This document shows positions 35,387 through 43,365 of a DNA stretch of 64,000 bases, in pieces. This DNA is from Terriglobia bacterium. Lineage in GTDB: Bacteria; Acidobacteriota; Terriglobia; Terriglobales; Acidobacteriaceae. A model generated the notes under the pieces. That model worked only from the letters and a program-made list of their open reading frames with translations, ran no database searches and was not told the origin of the DNA. The translations under genes were made by a program, and so were the position numbers. The stretch spans positions 1 through 64,000 of the forward strand of contig JAIQFO010000027.1 in the NCBI GenBank assembly GCA_020073215.1. Reading direction: 5' to 3'. Each line of letters opens with the position of its first letter. Position 1 is the stretch's first letter.

Positions 35387-36343
35387 CTATCTGGAAAACG
35401 CGGGCTCCATCGGAGCCTCTTCGGCCGCCAGGCGATGCAGCCAGTGATCCCACTCGCTTGAAGCACCCGTCTTGGCGCGATCGAACGCGCTGCGGATCTT
35501 TCCGGTCACCGGCCCTGGCGCGCCTCGTCCGATACGGCTGCCATCCAGTTCCGCCACCGGCACTATCTCGGAAGCCGTGCCGCACAAAAACACTTCATCC
35601 GCCTGGCGCAGGTCCTCCACAGTGATGGTGCCCACTTCTACGTTGAATCCTTCCGCCACCGCCAGCTGAAGAATCGAGTCGCGTGTAATTCCCATCAGGA
35701 TCGACGACTTTTCGTCATTCGTCCGCAGGGTGCGTCCGTTCACCACGAAGACGTTCGCGACCGCGGCTTCCGCCACCGTTCCCTCGATGTTAAGCAGGAG
35801 CGCCTCGTCGTAGCCGCGCCGCGATGCCTCCATCGTGGCCAACCGCGAATTCAGATACTGGCCGCATGCCTTGGCAGTAGTCGGCATCATGCTCGCATGA
35901 AACTTCCGGTAGGGAGACACGGTCAACTTCGCCCCGCGCCGACGGCTCTGTTCGCTGACGTGCGCCATGTGCGGCCAGGCCATGATTGCTGTTTCCGTCG
36001 ATCCCTGCGCCCGAATGCCCAGGGTTTCCCCTCCCACATACGCCAACGGCCGGATGTAGGATTCGGTCAGCCGGTTGCGTCGAATCAATCCGCAGATCGC
36101 TTCCGTCAACTGCCCAGGCGTAAAAGGAATACGCATGCCATACACGGCGGCCGATTTGTAGAAGCGTTCAAGGTGAGCATCGAGGCGAAAGATCGCCGGT
36201 TCGCCGTCCACCGTATAGCTGCGAATGCCTTCGAACACACCCGTCCCGTAATGCAGAGCGTGGGTGGAGAGTGGTACGGTGCTCTCCGCCCAGGGCACGA
36301 ATTCGCCGTTCATCCACGTCCATCGGATGTTTTCAAATGTCAT
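35387..36343 (-). CDS. ilvE: Class IV aminotransferase (branched-chain type, IlvE-like)
   Basis: The 318-residue product is a fold-type IV PLP aminotransferase with FEGIRSYTV, the catalytic Lys158 in TTAKACGQYLNS, the EGTVAEAAVANVFVV loop and LCGTASEIVPVAELDG. Branched-chain aminotransferases also accept aromatic amino acids. Its place upstream of hppD and beside an Lrp/AsnC regulator suggests it supplies 4-hydroxyphenylpyruvate from tyrosine here, but a normal biosynthetic role is equally possible. Confidence 0.88.
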   Translation of the reverse strand: MTFENIRWTWMNGEFVPWAESTVPLSTHALHYGTGVFEGIRSYTVDGEPAIFRLDAHLERFYKSAAVYGMRIPFTPGQLTEAICGLIRRNRLTESYIRPLAYVGGETLGIRAQGSTETAIMAWPHMAHVSEQSRRRGAKLTVSPYRKFHASMMPTTAKACGQYLNSRLATMEASRRGYDEALLLNIEGTVAEAAVANVFVVNGRTLRTNDEKSSILMGITRDSILQLAVAEGFNVEVGTITVEDLRQADEVFLCGTASEIVPVAELDGSRIGRGAPGPVTGKIRSAFDRAKTGASSEWDHWLHRLAAEEAPMEPAFSR

Positions 36344-36453
36344 GTTGATCGCCCCCTGGAGCCGAACTGCGCTGAGACTATTGTTGGAGGAAGCGAGGAA
36401 TTCGTAAATGCAATACGTTAAGCTCGGTGCGCCGTTCCCTATATGTTCTAAAG

Positions 36454-36459
36454 TATAAT
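36454..36459 (+). promoter_or_regulatory. -10 element of a leaderless Lrp/AsnC gene
   Basis: TATAAT ends 6 bp before the ATG at 36466, and no Shine-Dalgarno is present, so the message probably starts at the start codon. The -35 region is not distinct. The 122 bp to the divergent ilvE start must hold both promoters. Confidence 0.65.
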
Positions 36460-36465
36460 AGCTAT

Positions 36466-36948
36466 ATGACTTTCGATAATGCAGAGCTGGATGGAACCGG
36501 CTGGCACATTCTCGAGGAGCTGCAACAGAACGGACGCATGTCGTTTGCCGAACTCGGCCGCCGCGTCGGTCTGACTCTTCCCGCCGTGGCCGAGCGTGTC
36601 CGCAAGATGGAAGACGCCGGTATCATTAGCGGCTTCCGCGCCGAGGTGAATCCCGCGAAAATCGGCCTGCCCATCGCCGCGTTTATCCGCATCAGCGTGG
36701 TTGGCGACGTCTTCGCGCGCATCGCCAAAGCCGTCCGCGATATGCCCGAAGTTCTCGAATGCCACCGCGGCACTGGCGCCGATTCCTTCACCCTGAAAGT
36801 TGCTGTCGAATCGGTGCAGCATCTGGAGCGCCTGATCGACAAACTGACGCCCTTCGGCACAACCTCGACTTCCATCGTTCTCTCGACTTTGGTCAAGCAC
36901 CGATCTTTCATGCGCCGTACCCCTAGCGCCCGCAAGAGCGGTCGATAA
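36466..36948 (+). CDS. Lrp/AsnC-family transcriptional regulator
   Basis: The 160-residue protein has an N-terminal winged helix ([41 protein letters not shown]) shown by [20 protein letters not shown] and a C-terminal RAM ligand-binding domain ([28 protein letters not shown]). Family members respond to amino acids. Divergence from the ilvE-hppD-hmgA-fahA cluster suggests it controls amino acid catabolism here. A longer frame from 36427 would start upstream of the -10 box. Confidence 0.92.
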   Translation: MTFDNAELDGTGWHILEELQQNGRMSFAELGRRVGLTLPAVAERVRKMEDAGIISGFRAEVNPAKIGLPIAAFIRISVVGDVFARIAKAVRDMPEVLECHRGTGADSFTLKVAVESVQHLERLIDKLTPFGTTSTSIVLSTLVKHRSFMRRTPSARKSGR

Positions 36949-37004
36949 GATTAAAAGCCTTGGGTGCAAGTCGGACTGGCGCACCAACGCCATGTTTCAT
37001 GATT

Positions 37005-37130
37005 TGTCATCCTGAGCGGAGCAGGAACTTCACGAAGTGAAGTTTCTGCGGAGTCGAAGGACCCCTACTCCCGCACGCATTCTCGGAACAGTAGAGCTTC
37101 TTCGCTTGAGCGAGGCGAAGGACCTGCTTC
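37005..37130. repeat. Dispersed palindromic repeat (second full copy of the 9353 element)
   Basis: Bases 37005-37068 match 9353-9416 with few changes, including the ACTTCACGAAGTGAAGT hairpin. A second partial unit (TTGAGCGAGGCGAAGGACCT) follows at about 37106-37125. It lies between convergent genes. Confidence 0.85.
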
Positions 37131-37152
37131 CTGCGACGAACTGTCGAAACGC

Positions 37153-39126
37153 TCACCTTACTTCAATCGAAACCAATTCTCCCTGGTTCTTTCCCGCCGT
37201 CCGGTAGTTTACGGAAACCAGCCGGTTCTTCCACTCGCAGGAAAACTGATCCTCGCCAATTACCAACAGCGACTTGTAGTCCGAAGCATGCATCTTGTAA
37301 GTCGTCATGCCGCTCATAATCGTAACCGTGGCCTCAGGAGGCTTGGAGCAGTCGCTGCTCACGATTTTTCCTTTCAGAAATTGCACCGGCCCGGTTGCGC
37401 CCGGCTTGGGAGCCGCCGGTTTTGGCGCCGCGTCCGCATCTTCATCCTCTTCCGCGGACCTCGCGGTCACCGCGGGCGTGCTCGCCGCTCCCGCCGGTGC
37501 TGCGGTTTCGCCCGCTCGCTGCGGGTGCACCCCATATTTCTGCAGCATTTCTAAATCGTCCAACTGTTGTTTCGCCGCCGCCGCCGCCGCTCGATCCGGT
37601 CCCGCCTTCAGGCGCGTGAACACTTCCCGCGCCAGATCCCACTTCTTGCCCGCAACATAAATCTGTCCCAGGTTGAATTCGTACTCCGCATTGCGCGGCG
37701 CCAGCGTTATTGCTTGCCGTTGCGCTTCGAGCGCCGATTTGATTCCGCCGCCCTCCACCCGCGCCATCCCCAGCATGTTGTAACCGTCGGCTAACTCCGG
37801 GTACCAATCCGTAACCGCGCGCAGGTCTTGCATCATGTTCGCCAGCCCCTGCATCTCCTGCCGCGTCGCTTGCGCCTTCTGGTACTTCAGCGCCGAGCGG
37901 TAATACCAGATCCACGGGTCTTGCGGATTCAGTTCCGTCGCCTTCTCCAATTCGTCGGCGGCCGCATCGAATTTCTTCTGGCGAATGTCGTCCCACGCGA
38001 GCCCTCGATGCGCCGCCTCATTACCCTTAGGGTCCGCCGTCAACTGGTGCAGATCGCGCAGCGCCTGATCGCGATGCTCCGGAATGCGCGCCATCACGTC
38101 GCCAATCACGGCTCTCGCTTCCTCATCCCTTACCGGACTGACTGCCATCCCGATCTCGTCGGTATCGAACGGAACCGCGAAATGAACCGGCTGCTGAATG
38201 TCCGCCGGAATTTCAACCGGCTTCTTTGCCTGATCGAGCGCAACGCCAAGTCCGCCCAGCGATTTGAAATACGTCTTGACCGCACCTTCCATCTCTGCCG
38301 GCGACATATCAAAGGCCTGCACCATCGCCTTCTCCACCGGCACTTTCTGATTCAGGACTAAGTCAAAATAAGTCCCCGCCTCTGGCATCTTGTTCTTATT
38401 GAGCAGATAGTGGACCACCATCCATGACTGGGCGTAGTACAGCGTGTTGTGCGTTCCCTCGCGCGCGCCCGACCCGTCATGCTTCATCGTGAACAGGTCC
38501 ACCATCGACAGCCATACCGGAGAACTTAGTAACTGCGTCAGCGACTGTAGCGTCTTCGGGTCGCGCCGCATTTCATCGAAGACGTCTTCGTGCCATTCGG
38601 GCGCCAGCTCCGGATCGCCTCCTATCTCCACTTGCTTGCCGATCTGGATCGACCCAAAGTATTCCGCCAGCCCTTCGTCGAACCAGCCCTGCGCCGGTGG
38701 ATAGTTGAAATTCAAAAGATAATGCGCCAGCGGATGCGCCACTGCCCGCCAGGGACCAGCTTGAAAAAGATTCAGCACGATATAGACACGATCCGATCCC
38801 GGCACATAAAACCCGCCGGCCAGGCTCTGCTTCGCGGGAGCAACCATGCCATACTGCTGGTCGCTCTTGAGCGCAATGACGGTGACCGGCAACGGCATTT
38901 TCAACTTGCTTTTCAAAAGCAGTTGCCCGAAAACCGCCCGCATCTGCTCCATCCGCAAGGCCACTTCCCGTCCGCGCTTTTCGCCTGCATCCGTGAGCAC
39001 GGAGAAATGCGCGGTATGTACATCGATCCACTTGGGCTCATCCCTGGCGAAAGCCTGCCGCGGAAAACAGCAAGCGACTACGAGACACAAAACAATAGCG
39101 ACGCCGACGCCAAACCAGCGTGTCAC
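37153..39126 (-). CDS. Exported peptidase-MA-like/TPR protein with altered zinc motif
   Basis: The 657-residue protein has a signal peptide (FGVGVAIVLCLVVACCFPRQ), a gluzincin-like domain (WIDVHTAHFSVLTDAGE to WFDEGLAEYFGSI) and several TPR units (about residues 340-530; AAHRGLAWDDIRQKKFDAAA, ADGYNMLGMARVEGGGIKSA). It ends in a proline-rich linker and a small beta domain. The zinc motif HExxH is HPLAH (131-135): both His remain but the catalytic Glu is Pro, so peptidase activity is unlikely although WFDEGLAEYF is kept. The start is the GTG at 39126 after AAGGAA; an ATG at 39183 is possible. Confidence 0.8.
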   Translation of the reverse strand: MTRWFGVGVAIVLCLVVACCFPRQAFARDEPKWIDVHTAHFSVLTDAGEKRGREVALRMEQMRAVFGQLLLKSKLKMPLPVTVIALKSDQQYGMVAPAKQSLAGGFYVPGSDRVYIVLNLFQAGPWRAVAHPLAHYLLNFNYPPAQGWFDEGLAEYFGSIQIGKQVEIGGDPELAPEWHEDVFDEMRRDPKTLQSLTQLLSSPVWLSMVDLFTMKHDGSGAREGTHNTLYYAQSWMVVHYLLNKNKMPEAGTYFDLVLNQKVPVEKAMVQAFDMSPAEMEGAVKTYFKSLGGLGVALDQAKKPVEIPADIQQPVHFAVPFDTDEIGMAVSPVRDEEARAVIGDVMARIPEHRDQALRDLHQLTADPKGNEAAHRGLAWDDIRQKKFDAAADELEKATELNPQDPWIWYYRSALKYQKAQATRQEMQGLANMMQDLRAVTDWYPELADGYNMLGMARVEGGGIKSALEAQRQAITLAPRNAEYEFNLGQIYVAGKKWDLAREVFTRLKAGPDRAAAAAAKQQLDDLEMLQKYGVHPQRAGETAAPAGAASTPAVTARSAEEDEDADAAPKPAAPKPGATGPVQFLKGKIVSSDCSKPPEATVTIMSGMTTYKMHASDYKSLLVIGEDQFSCEWKNRLVSVNYRTAGKNQGELVSIEVR

Positions 39127-39216
39127 GGTGGATTCCTTTCCCCCCAAAATGCTAGCACCTCCGGGCCTTTCGATTGCATCCAAACTCGTTGCCTAATCAA
39201 GGCGACGAGGCTCAAC

Positions 39217-39546
39217 GTGAAAACATTCCGATTCCCTATCGCCGTGTGCACTTTGTTTTTAGCCGCCACCGTCGTCTCCGCCCAAACGCCGGCGGCTGAC
39301 TCGACTCTGACCGCGAACCCTGTCTTCGAGAAGAACTGCGCCAAGTGTCACGGCAAAACCGCCGCGGGACGCCACCTCAGAGGCCCTTCGCTCGTCTCCG
39401 AAAAAATCACTTCCGCCCCCGAAGGCGACCTGCGCAACGCAATCGCCAACGGCAAGGGCCACATGCCTAAGTTCGCCGGCAAGCTTACCGCGGAAGAAAT
39501 TGACGCGCTGGTCCAGCAGATCAAGTCCAGCAAATCAAAGCCCTAA
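39217..39546 (+). CDS. Periplasmic mono-haem cytochrome c
   Basis: The 109-residue protein has a signal peptide (FPIAVCTLFLAATVVSAQ), one haem-attachment motif CAKCH and a likely Met ligand in GHMPKFAGKLTAEEIDALV, the class I small cytochrome pattern. The start is the GTG at 39217 near a GAGG. A much longer frame from 38590 is an artefact across the opposite-strand gene. Its maturation would depend on the ccm genes at 52912-55882. Confidence 0.9.
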   Translation: MKTFRFPIAVCTLFLAATVVSAQTPAADSTLTANPVFEKNCAKCHGKTAAGRHLRGPSLVSEKITSAPEGDLRNAIANGKGHMPKFAGKLTAEEIDALVQQIKSSKSKP

Positions 39547-39636
39547 ACAAGAACTGAACATATGGAGAGACGGGCGTCTACGCCTCGTCGCCTTTTACCT
39601 TGGCCGCACCCCCGCACGCACGTTACACTTTTGTCC

Positions 39637-40836
39637 GTGACCTCGGCCCCTTCTTCCCGCCTCGCCTGGATCGACTGGATGCGCGGCCTCGCCTGCGTCC
39701 TGATGTTCCAGACCCACTGTTATGACGCATGGCTCGGCGGCGATGCCCGCAAGACCAGTTTCCTCACCGGATCGCAACTGCTGGGCACGCTGCCCGCGCC
39801 CCTCTTTCTTTTTCTGGCGGGAATTTCCTTTGCCCTGGTCACCGACAAACTTATTCGCAAGGGCCTGACCACGGCCGAAATCACCCGCACCATGGCCCGC
39901 CGCGGCGCCGAAATCCTCGCCTTCGGATTCCTCTTCCGGCTGCAGGAATTTGTCATCGCCTGGGGATGGGCCCCGTGGTCCGACTTACTCCGTGTGGACG
40001 TCCTGAACATCATCGGCCTGTCCATGATCCTGATGGCGCTGCTCTGCGGCGTAACGCTGCGAGTGTGGGGACGGGCGACCTCGCCCGTCCAAGCCGAGCA
40101 AAGCTCGGCAGTCGCTAGTGGCCACAGCACCTTCAGGTTCGCAATCATAGGCGCGGCGATCGCGACCGCGGCGCTGATCGCCTTACTCACGCCGCCTCTC
40201 CACACAACCTGGCGACCAAATTGGCTGCCTTGGCCGCTGGAATCCTACATCAATGGATGTCATAACCTGGGCGTTCCTCAAGGCTGGCTTTTCCCTCTGT
40301 TTCCCTGGGCTGCTTTCGCCTTCGCTGGTCTGGCTGCGGGGTTCATTCTCTTCAGCGACCAAGCTCGCAACCAGACCGCGAAAACACTGGGGACTTTCGC
40401 CGCTGTGGGAGTCGTCGCCATTCTCGCAGCCTACGGATTTGACCACTCGTCTTTCCATCTTTACTCCGTTTATAACTACTGGCACACCAGTCCCAACTTC
40501 CTGATGATGCGTGTAGGTCTTTTATTAGTGATCGCGTTACTGAGTTATGCCTGGTGCCGTTGGGGACTGGCAACCCGTGGCTTCAGCCCACTCATTCAAT
40601 TAGGACAGACGTCGTTACTCGTCTACTGGGTCCACATAGAATTCGTTTACGGACGCTATTCCATTCTCTCCAAACGAGCCGAATCGATCTCCAGCGCCTC
40701 GCGGGGATTAGTAGAAATCACGTTGTTCATGCTAATCCTCTCCCTCCTCCGCACAAGAATCGATTGGAAGAGGATTGACTGGAAGAAGATCAACTGGAAA
40801 AGAATTAGTCGAAGAGTCCAACCGGTGGAGAGTTAG
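39637..40836 (+). CDS. Membrane acyltransferase (DUF1624/HGSNAT-like) with in-frame repeat insertion
   Basis: The product of about 399 residues has around ten membrane segments and begins SRLAWIDWMRGLACVLMFQTHCYDAW, the typical start of heparan-alpha-glucosaminide N-acetyltransferase-like (DUF1624) proteins, with the conserved FLAGISFAL. Residues coded by 40063-40111 (VWGRATSPVQAEQSSA) come from a dispersed palindrome inserted in a loop between membrane segments. The C-terminus has a tandem basic-aromatic repeat (IDWKRIDWKKINWKRI). The start is most likely the GTG at 39637. Confidence 0.8.
   Translation: MTSAPSSRLAWIDWMRGLACVLMFQTHCYDAWLGGDARKTSFLTGSQLLGTLPAPLFLFLAGISFALVTDKLIRKGLTTAEITRTMARRGAEILAFGFLFRLQEFVIAWGWAPWSDLLRVDVLNIIGLSMILMALLCGVTLRVWGRATSPVQAEQSSAVASGHSTFRFAIIGAAIATAALIALLTPPLHTTWRPNWLPWPLESYINGCHNLGVPQGWLFPLFPWAAFAFAGLAAGFILFSDQARNQTAKTLGTFAAVGVVAILAAYGFDHSSFHLYSVYNYWHTSPNFLMMRVGLLLVIALLSYAWCRWGLATRGFSPLIQLGQTSLLVYWVHIEFVYGRYSILSKRAESISSASRGLVEITLFMLILSLLRTRIDWKRIDWKKINWKRISRRVQPVES
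40063..40111 (+). repeat. Family A palindrome, in frame inside the acyltransferase
   Basis: GTGTGGGGACGGGCGACCTC and the following CGAGCAAAGCTCGGCAG match the intergenic copy at 19911. The element is read as VWGRATSPVQAEQSSA. Confidence 0.92.
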
Positions 40837-40839
40837 ATC

Positions 40840-40886
40840 GTGTGGGGACGGGGCTTTGCCCCGTCCAGCCAAGCGTAGCTCGCACT
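40840..40886. repeat. Family A palindrome, variant intergenic copy
   Basis: GTGTGGGGACGGGGCTTTGC, then CCCGTCCAGCCAAGCGTAGC and TCG, lies just after the acyltransferase stop. The first stem differs from other copies but is again self-complementary (ACGGGGC/GCCCCGT). Confidence 0.8.
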
Positions 40887-40901
40887 GCTTGAGCTTCTCT
40901 G

Positions 40902-41597
40902 TTAACCGCGCCTCGCTCCGTTCGCTGACAACTGCACGATCGCGTTTCCCGCGAGCCTCAGCCCTATTCCCCAATTCTGACGTGCGCTGGTTCCATCGTT
41001 TCCGTAGCCGCTCACATACAAGGTGAAGTAAAAGCCTTCCCGCACTCCTCCCTCTTCCGCGAAGTAGCAGCGCCGCACGCAGACCTCCGCCGCCGACGGA
41101 GTCTCCGGCGCCCGCTGCAACAACGCCACCAGCTTCCGGGCAAACCGTTCGTGGGTGGATAAAGATAGGCGCGCATCAATATTAGAAAAGACCACGTCCA
41201 CATAACTCGCGAACTTATGCGACGCAGCGTAGACTTCTTCTTCCGCGCTTAACTCCGAAGTCTCCCAGGCATCGCACTTCGCCGTCTCCACCATGCTCCG
41301 CGGCGAGTTCAGCGTCCTGAGAAACTCCCCCAGTTCGGGAAATTGTTCCGCCTCCTCGATCCGCGCCATCAACTCCGGTTGTCTCTTCAGGTCAACATAA
41401 GCCAGCTTGCCCGCAGGATCCTTCCACGGAAAATCCAGCACCGGATCTTCGCGGCCCAGCTCGATTGAGAAGTCAGCATCCATCGGAACCTGATTCATCA
41501 GAACTTGTCGATCGCGGCGAATCCAGCTGAGGCCGCAGGCAGCTGCCGAGCTTTGCTCGGCTTGGACGGGCGAGGGCGCCCGTCCCCACACGAGCAT
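40902..41597 (-). CDS. Uncharacterised protein whose N-terminus is a family A repeat
   Basis: The 231-residue soluble protein is not one I recognise; DADFSIELGREDPVLDFPWK, AGKLAYVDLKRQPELMARIE and FYFTLYVSGYGNDG are its clearest stretches. If it starts at the ATG at 41597, which overlaps the upstream stop (TAATG), its first residues VWGRAPSPVQAEQSSA come from a family A repeat. Downstream ATGs at 41498 and 41483 would exclude the repeat. It may be co-translated with the alpha/beta hydrolase gene. Confidence 0.7.
   Translation of the reverse strand: MLVWGRAPSPVQAEQSSAAACGLSWIRRDRQVLMNQVPMDADFSIELGREDPVLDFPWKDPAGKLAYVDLKRQPELMARIEEAEQFPELGEFLRTLNSPRSMVETAKCDAWETSELSAEEEVYAASHKFASYVDVVFSNIDARLSLSTHERFARKLVALLQRAPETPSAAEVCVRRCYFAEEGGVREGFYFTLYVSGYGNDGTSARQNWGIGLRLAGNAIVQLSANGARRG
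41544..41592 (-). repeat. Family A palindrome at the 5' end of a CDS
   Basis: This copy lies in inverse orientation to 19911, so that the minus-strand gene reads it in the same frame as the acyltransferase reads its own copy, giving an almost identical peptide. Confidence 0.92.
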
Positions 41598-42625
41598 TAG
41601 AACCTGCGCAGGAAGTTCACGATCTCACGCTCCGCCCAATAACCATCCTCATCGCGACCGTTGCTGCCATTCCGGGTCTCGATGGGCGATCCGATAAACG
41701 CGCAGTGCCCGCCGTCCGCCGTCTCGACGAAGGTGATGTTCGGGTTTGACGAAACCTTCCGCCGCGTTTCCTGTGTGATGCGAATGAACGGATCGTTCGC
41801 CGCGTGCAAAACCAGCGCCGGAGCCGCGATCCGCTCGACCACGTGCGCCGCCGAAGCGCGATCATAGTAATCGTCGGCCCCGGTGAAGCCGCAATAGTAA
41901 GCCGTCACCTTGTCATCGAATTCGCGCAGGCTCCGGAGGCCGCGCAGGCGGCTCACGTCGAAGTGACCGGGAAAGAGGCGCGCTTTCTGCCGCATTCGAC
42001 GGCGAAGGGCCCACAAGAAATAGGTTTCGTAAATCCGGTTCGCGGGTTCATGCAGCGCGTCCGCCGACGCCGCCAGATCAATTGCCGGACAGCACGCCGC
42101 GACGGCTCGAAACTGCGGAGGCGCTTGCGATCCCCACTCGCCGGCCAACTTCAGCACGATGTTGCCGCCCATCGAGAATCCGGCCAGCGCCAGGCGCGAA
42201 ACGCCGTCGCGGGCGATGACCTCGCGCGCCACCGCCGCCACGTCGCTCGATAGCCCCGAATGATAGAGCACCGGCGCGAGCGCGTCGGTGCCGCCGCAAT
42301 TGCGCTGGTTGTAGCGGATCACGTTCATTCCCGCGGCCAGCGCCTTTTCGGTGACGCCGAGCATGTACTGCGAGTCGCTCGAGCCTTCGAGGCCATGCAC
42401 AATGAGGATGGTCAGGGCGCGGGCGCGATCCGCCTGCCAGTGGCAGTGGCACAGCACCTGGATGCCCGGCTCCACTTCGATCAGCCGTGCTTCGGGCGCT
42501 GGGGGCGTGAGCAAATGAAAACGTCGCGGGATCAGGAAGCTGGCAACCGTTTGCACGTGCCCGCCGCGCAACCAAGGGCGCGGCGTGAAAGGACGCGTCA
42601 CTTGGTGTGTTTGCGAAGTACCCAC
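41597..42625 (-). CDS. Alpha/beta hydrolase (YheT-like, COG0429)
   Basis: The 342-residue protein shows the YheT pattern: FTPRPWLRGGHVQTVASFL at the start, nucleophile Ser in GFSMGGNIVLKLAGE, Asp in LHAANDPFI and His in DGGHCAFIG. YheT-like enzymes are esterases of uncertain substrate. RYNQRNCGGTD is also typical. Its stop overlaps the next gene's possible ATG. Confidence 0.9.
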   Translation of the reverse strand: MGTSQTHQVTRPFTPRPWLRGGHVQTVASFLIPRRFHLLTPPAPEARLIEVEPGIQVLCHCHWQADRARALTILIVHGLEGSSDSQYMLGVTEKALAAGMNVIRYNQRNCGGTDALAPVLYHSGLSSDVAAVAREVIARDGVSRLALAGFSMGGNIVLKLAGEWGSQAPPQFRAVAACCPAIDLAASADALHEPANRIYETYFLWALRRRMRQKARLFPGHFDVSRLRGLRSLREFDDKVTAYYCGFTGADDYYDRASAAHVVERIAAPALVLHAANDPFIRITQETRRKVSSNPNITFVETADGGHCAFIGSPIETRNGSNGRDEDGYWAEREIVNFLRRF

Positions 42626-42686
42626 TCCTTGATATTAAATATGATTTTAAATAGAACCCAGCAGTTTTCTTCGCGGAGTTTTCTTC

Positions 42687-42935
42687 ATGCCCATCTTCGA
42701 GTACGTCTGCAAGGAATGCCATCACGAGTTCGAGGCCCTCATCTTCGGCAAACAAAAGGCCGAGTGCCCGAAGTGCCAGAGCAAGAAACTGGAGCCGCAG
42801 CTCTCCGTGTTCGCCGTTTCGGCGAAGAGTGGAGGGGCGAGCCAGCCGTCGTTCTCGGCGGGCGAGCCGGGGCCCTGCGGGTCGTGCGGGAACCCTGGTG
42901 GGCCGGGGGCCTGCTCGCTGCGAAACCTCGACTAA
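42687..42935 (+). CDS. FmdB-type zinc ribbon protein
   Basis: The 82-residue protein starts MPIFEYVCKECHHEFEALIF and has a CxxC...CxxC zinc ribbon (CKEC, CPKC), followed by a glycine/cysteine-rich tail (PCGSCGNPGGPGACS). FmdB-like proteins are putative regulators or small accessory proteins of unknown role. Confidence 0.88.
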   Translation: MPIFEYVCKECHHEFEALIFGKQKAECPKCQSKKLEPQLSVFAVSAKSGGASQPSFSAGEPGPCGSCGNPGGPGACSLRNLD

Positions 42936-43365
42936 GTCTTTCAGAGCAAGTCCCCACGCCCTCAGGGGCTAAAGCCCCCGTTTTTAGTGGCCGGTACGGC
43001 ACGGCTGAAGCCGTGCCCTTCCCAAAACCCAGCGTTGCTCACCAGTCTGAGACGGGGCAAGCCCCGTCTCTACACGAGTTTTTCCGCAGCCTGTGAAGCC
43101 GTGCCCTTCCCAATACCATTTATGCGACGAGTTGTAGCTGCGAGCGATGGAACCGAGCCACCGATTTCCCCTAATCAGCGGTCGCAATCAAGGTAACTTC
43201 AGGAACGCTGGATGTGTAACTGATGTGATCTTCCACGGGGAAGCCTTCCTGGTTATGATTCGCTTGAATCATCGAGGCGGCATCGTGGGGCGGCAAATGC
43301 TTCCCCAAAGTTTATGAAATGGCGGGGACCGGATAGGCCAAAGCCGAACGGCACCCATCGGCCAA
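42936..43365. repeat. Repeat-filled intergenic region
   Basis: Bases 42957-43022 hold the CCCTCAGGGGCTAAAGCCCC element followed by GGCACGGCTGAAGCCGTGCC. A GAGACGGGGCAAGCCCCGTC hairpin lies at 43049-43070, and a partial GAAGCCGTGCCCTTCCCAA copy at 43096-43114. The remaining 43190-43365 shows nothing I recognise. Confidence 0.8.

Noticed and set aside
38590..39546. Plus-strand frame of 318 codons ending with a cytochrome c
   Set aside because: Only the last 109 codons, after a GTG and a signal peptide, are cytochrome; the earlier part is antisense to the TPR gene.
42260..43096. Plus-strand frame of 278 codons overlapping the hydrolase and FmdB genes
   Set aside because: It crosses two supported genes in other frames and ends in repeat DNA.
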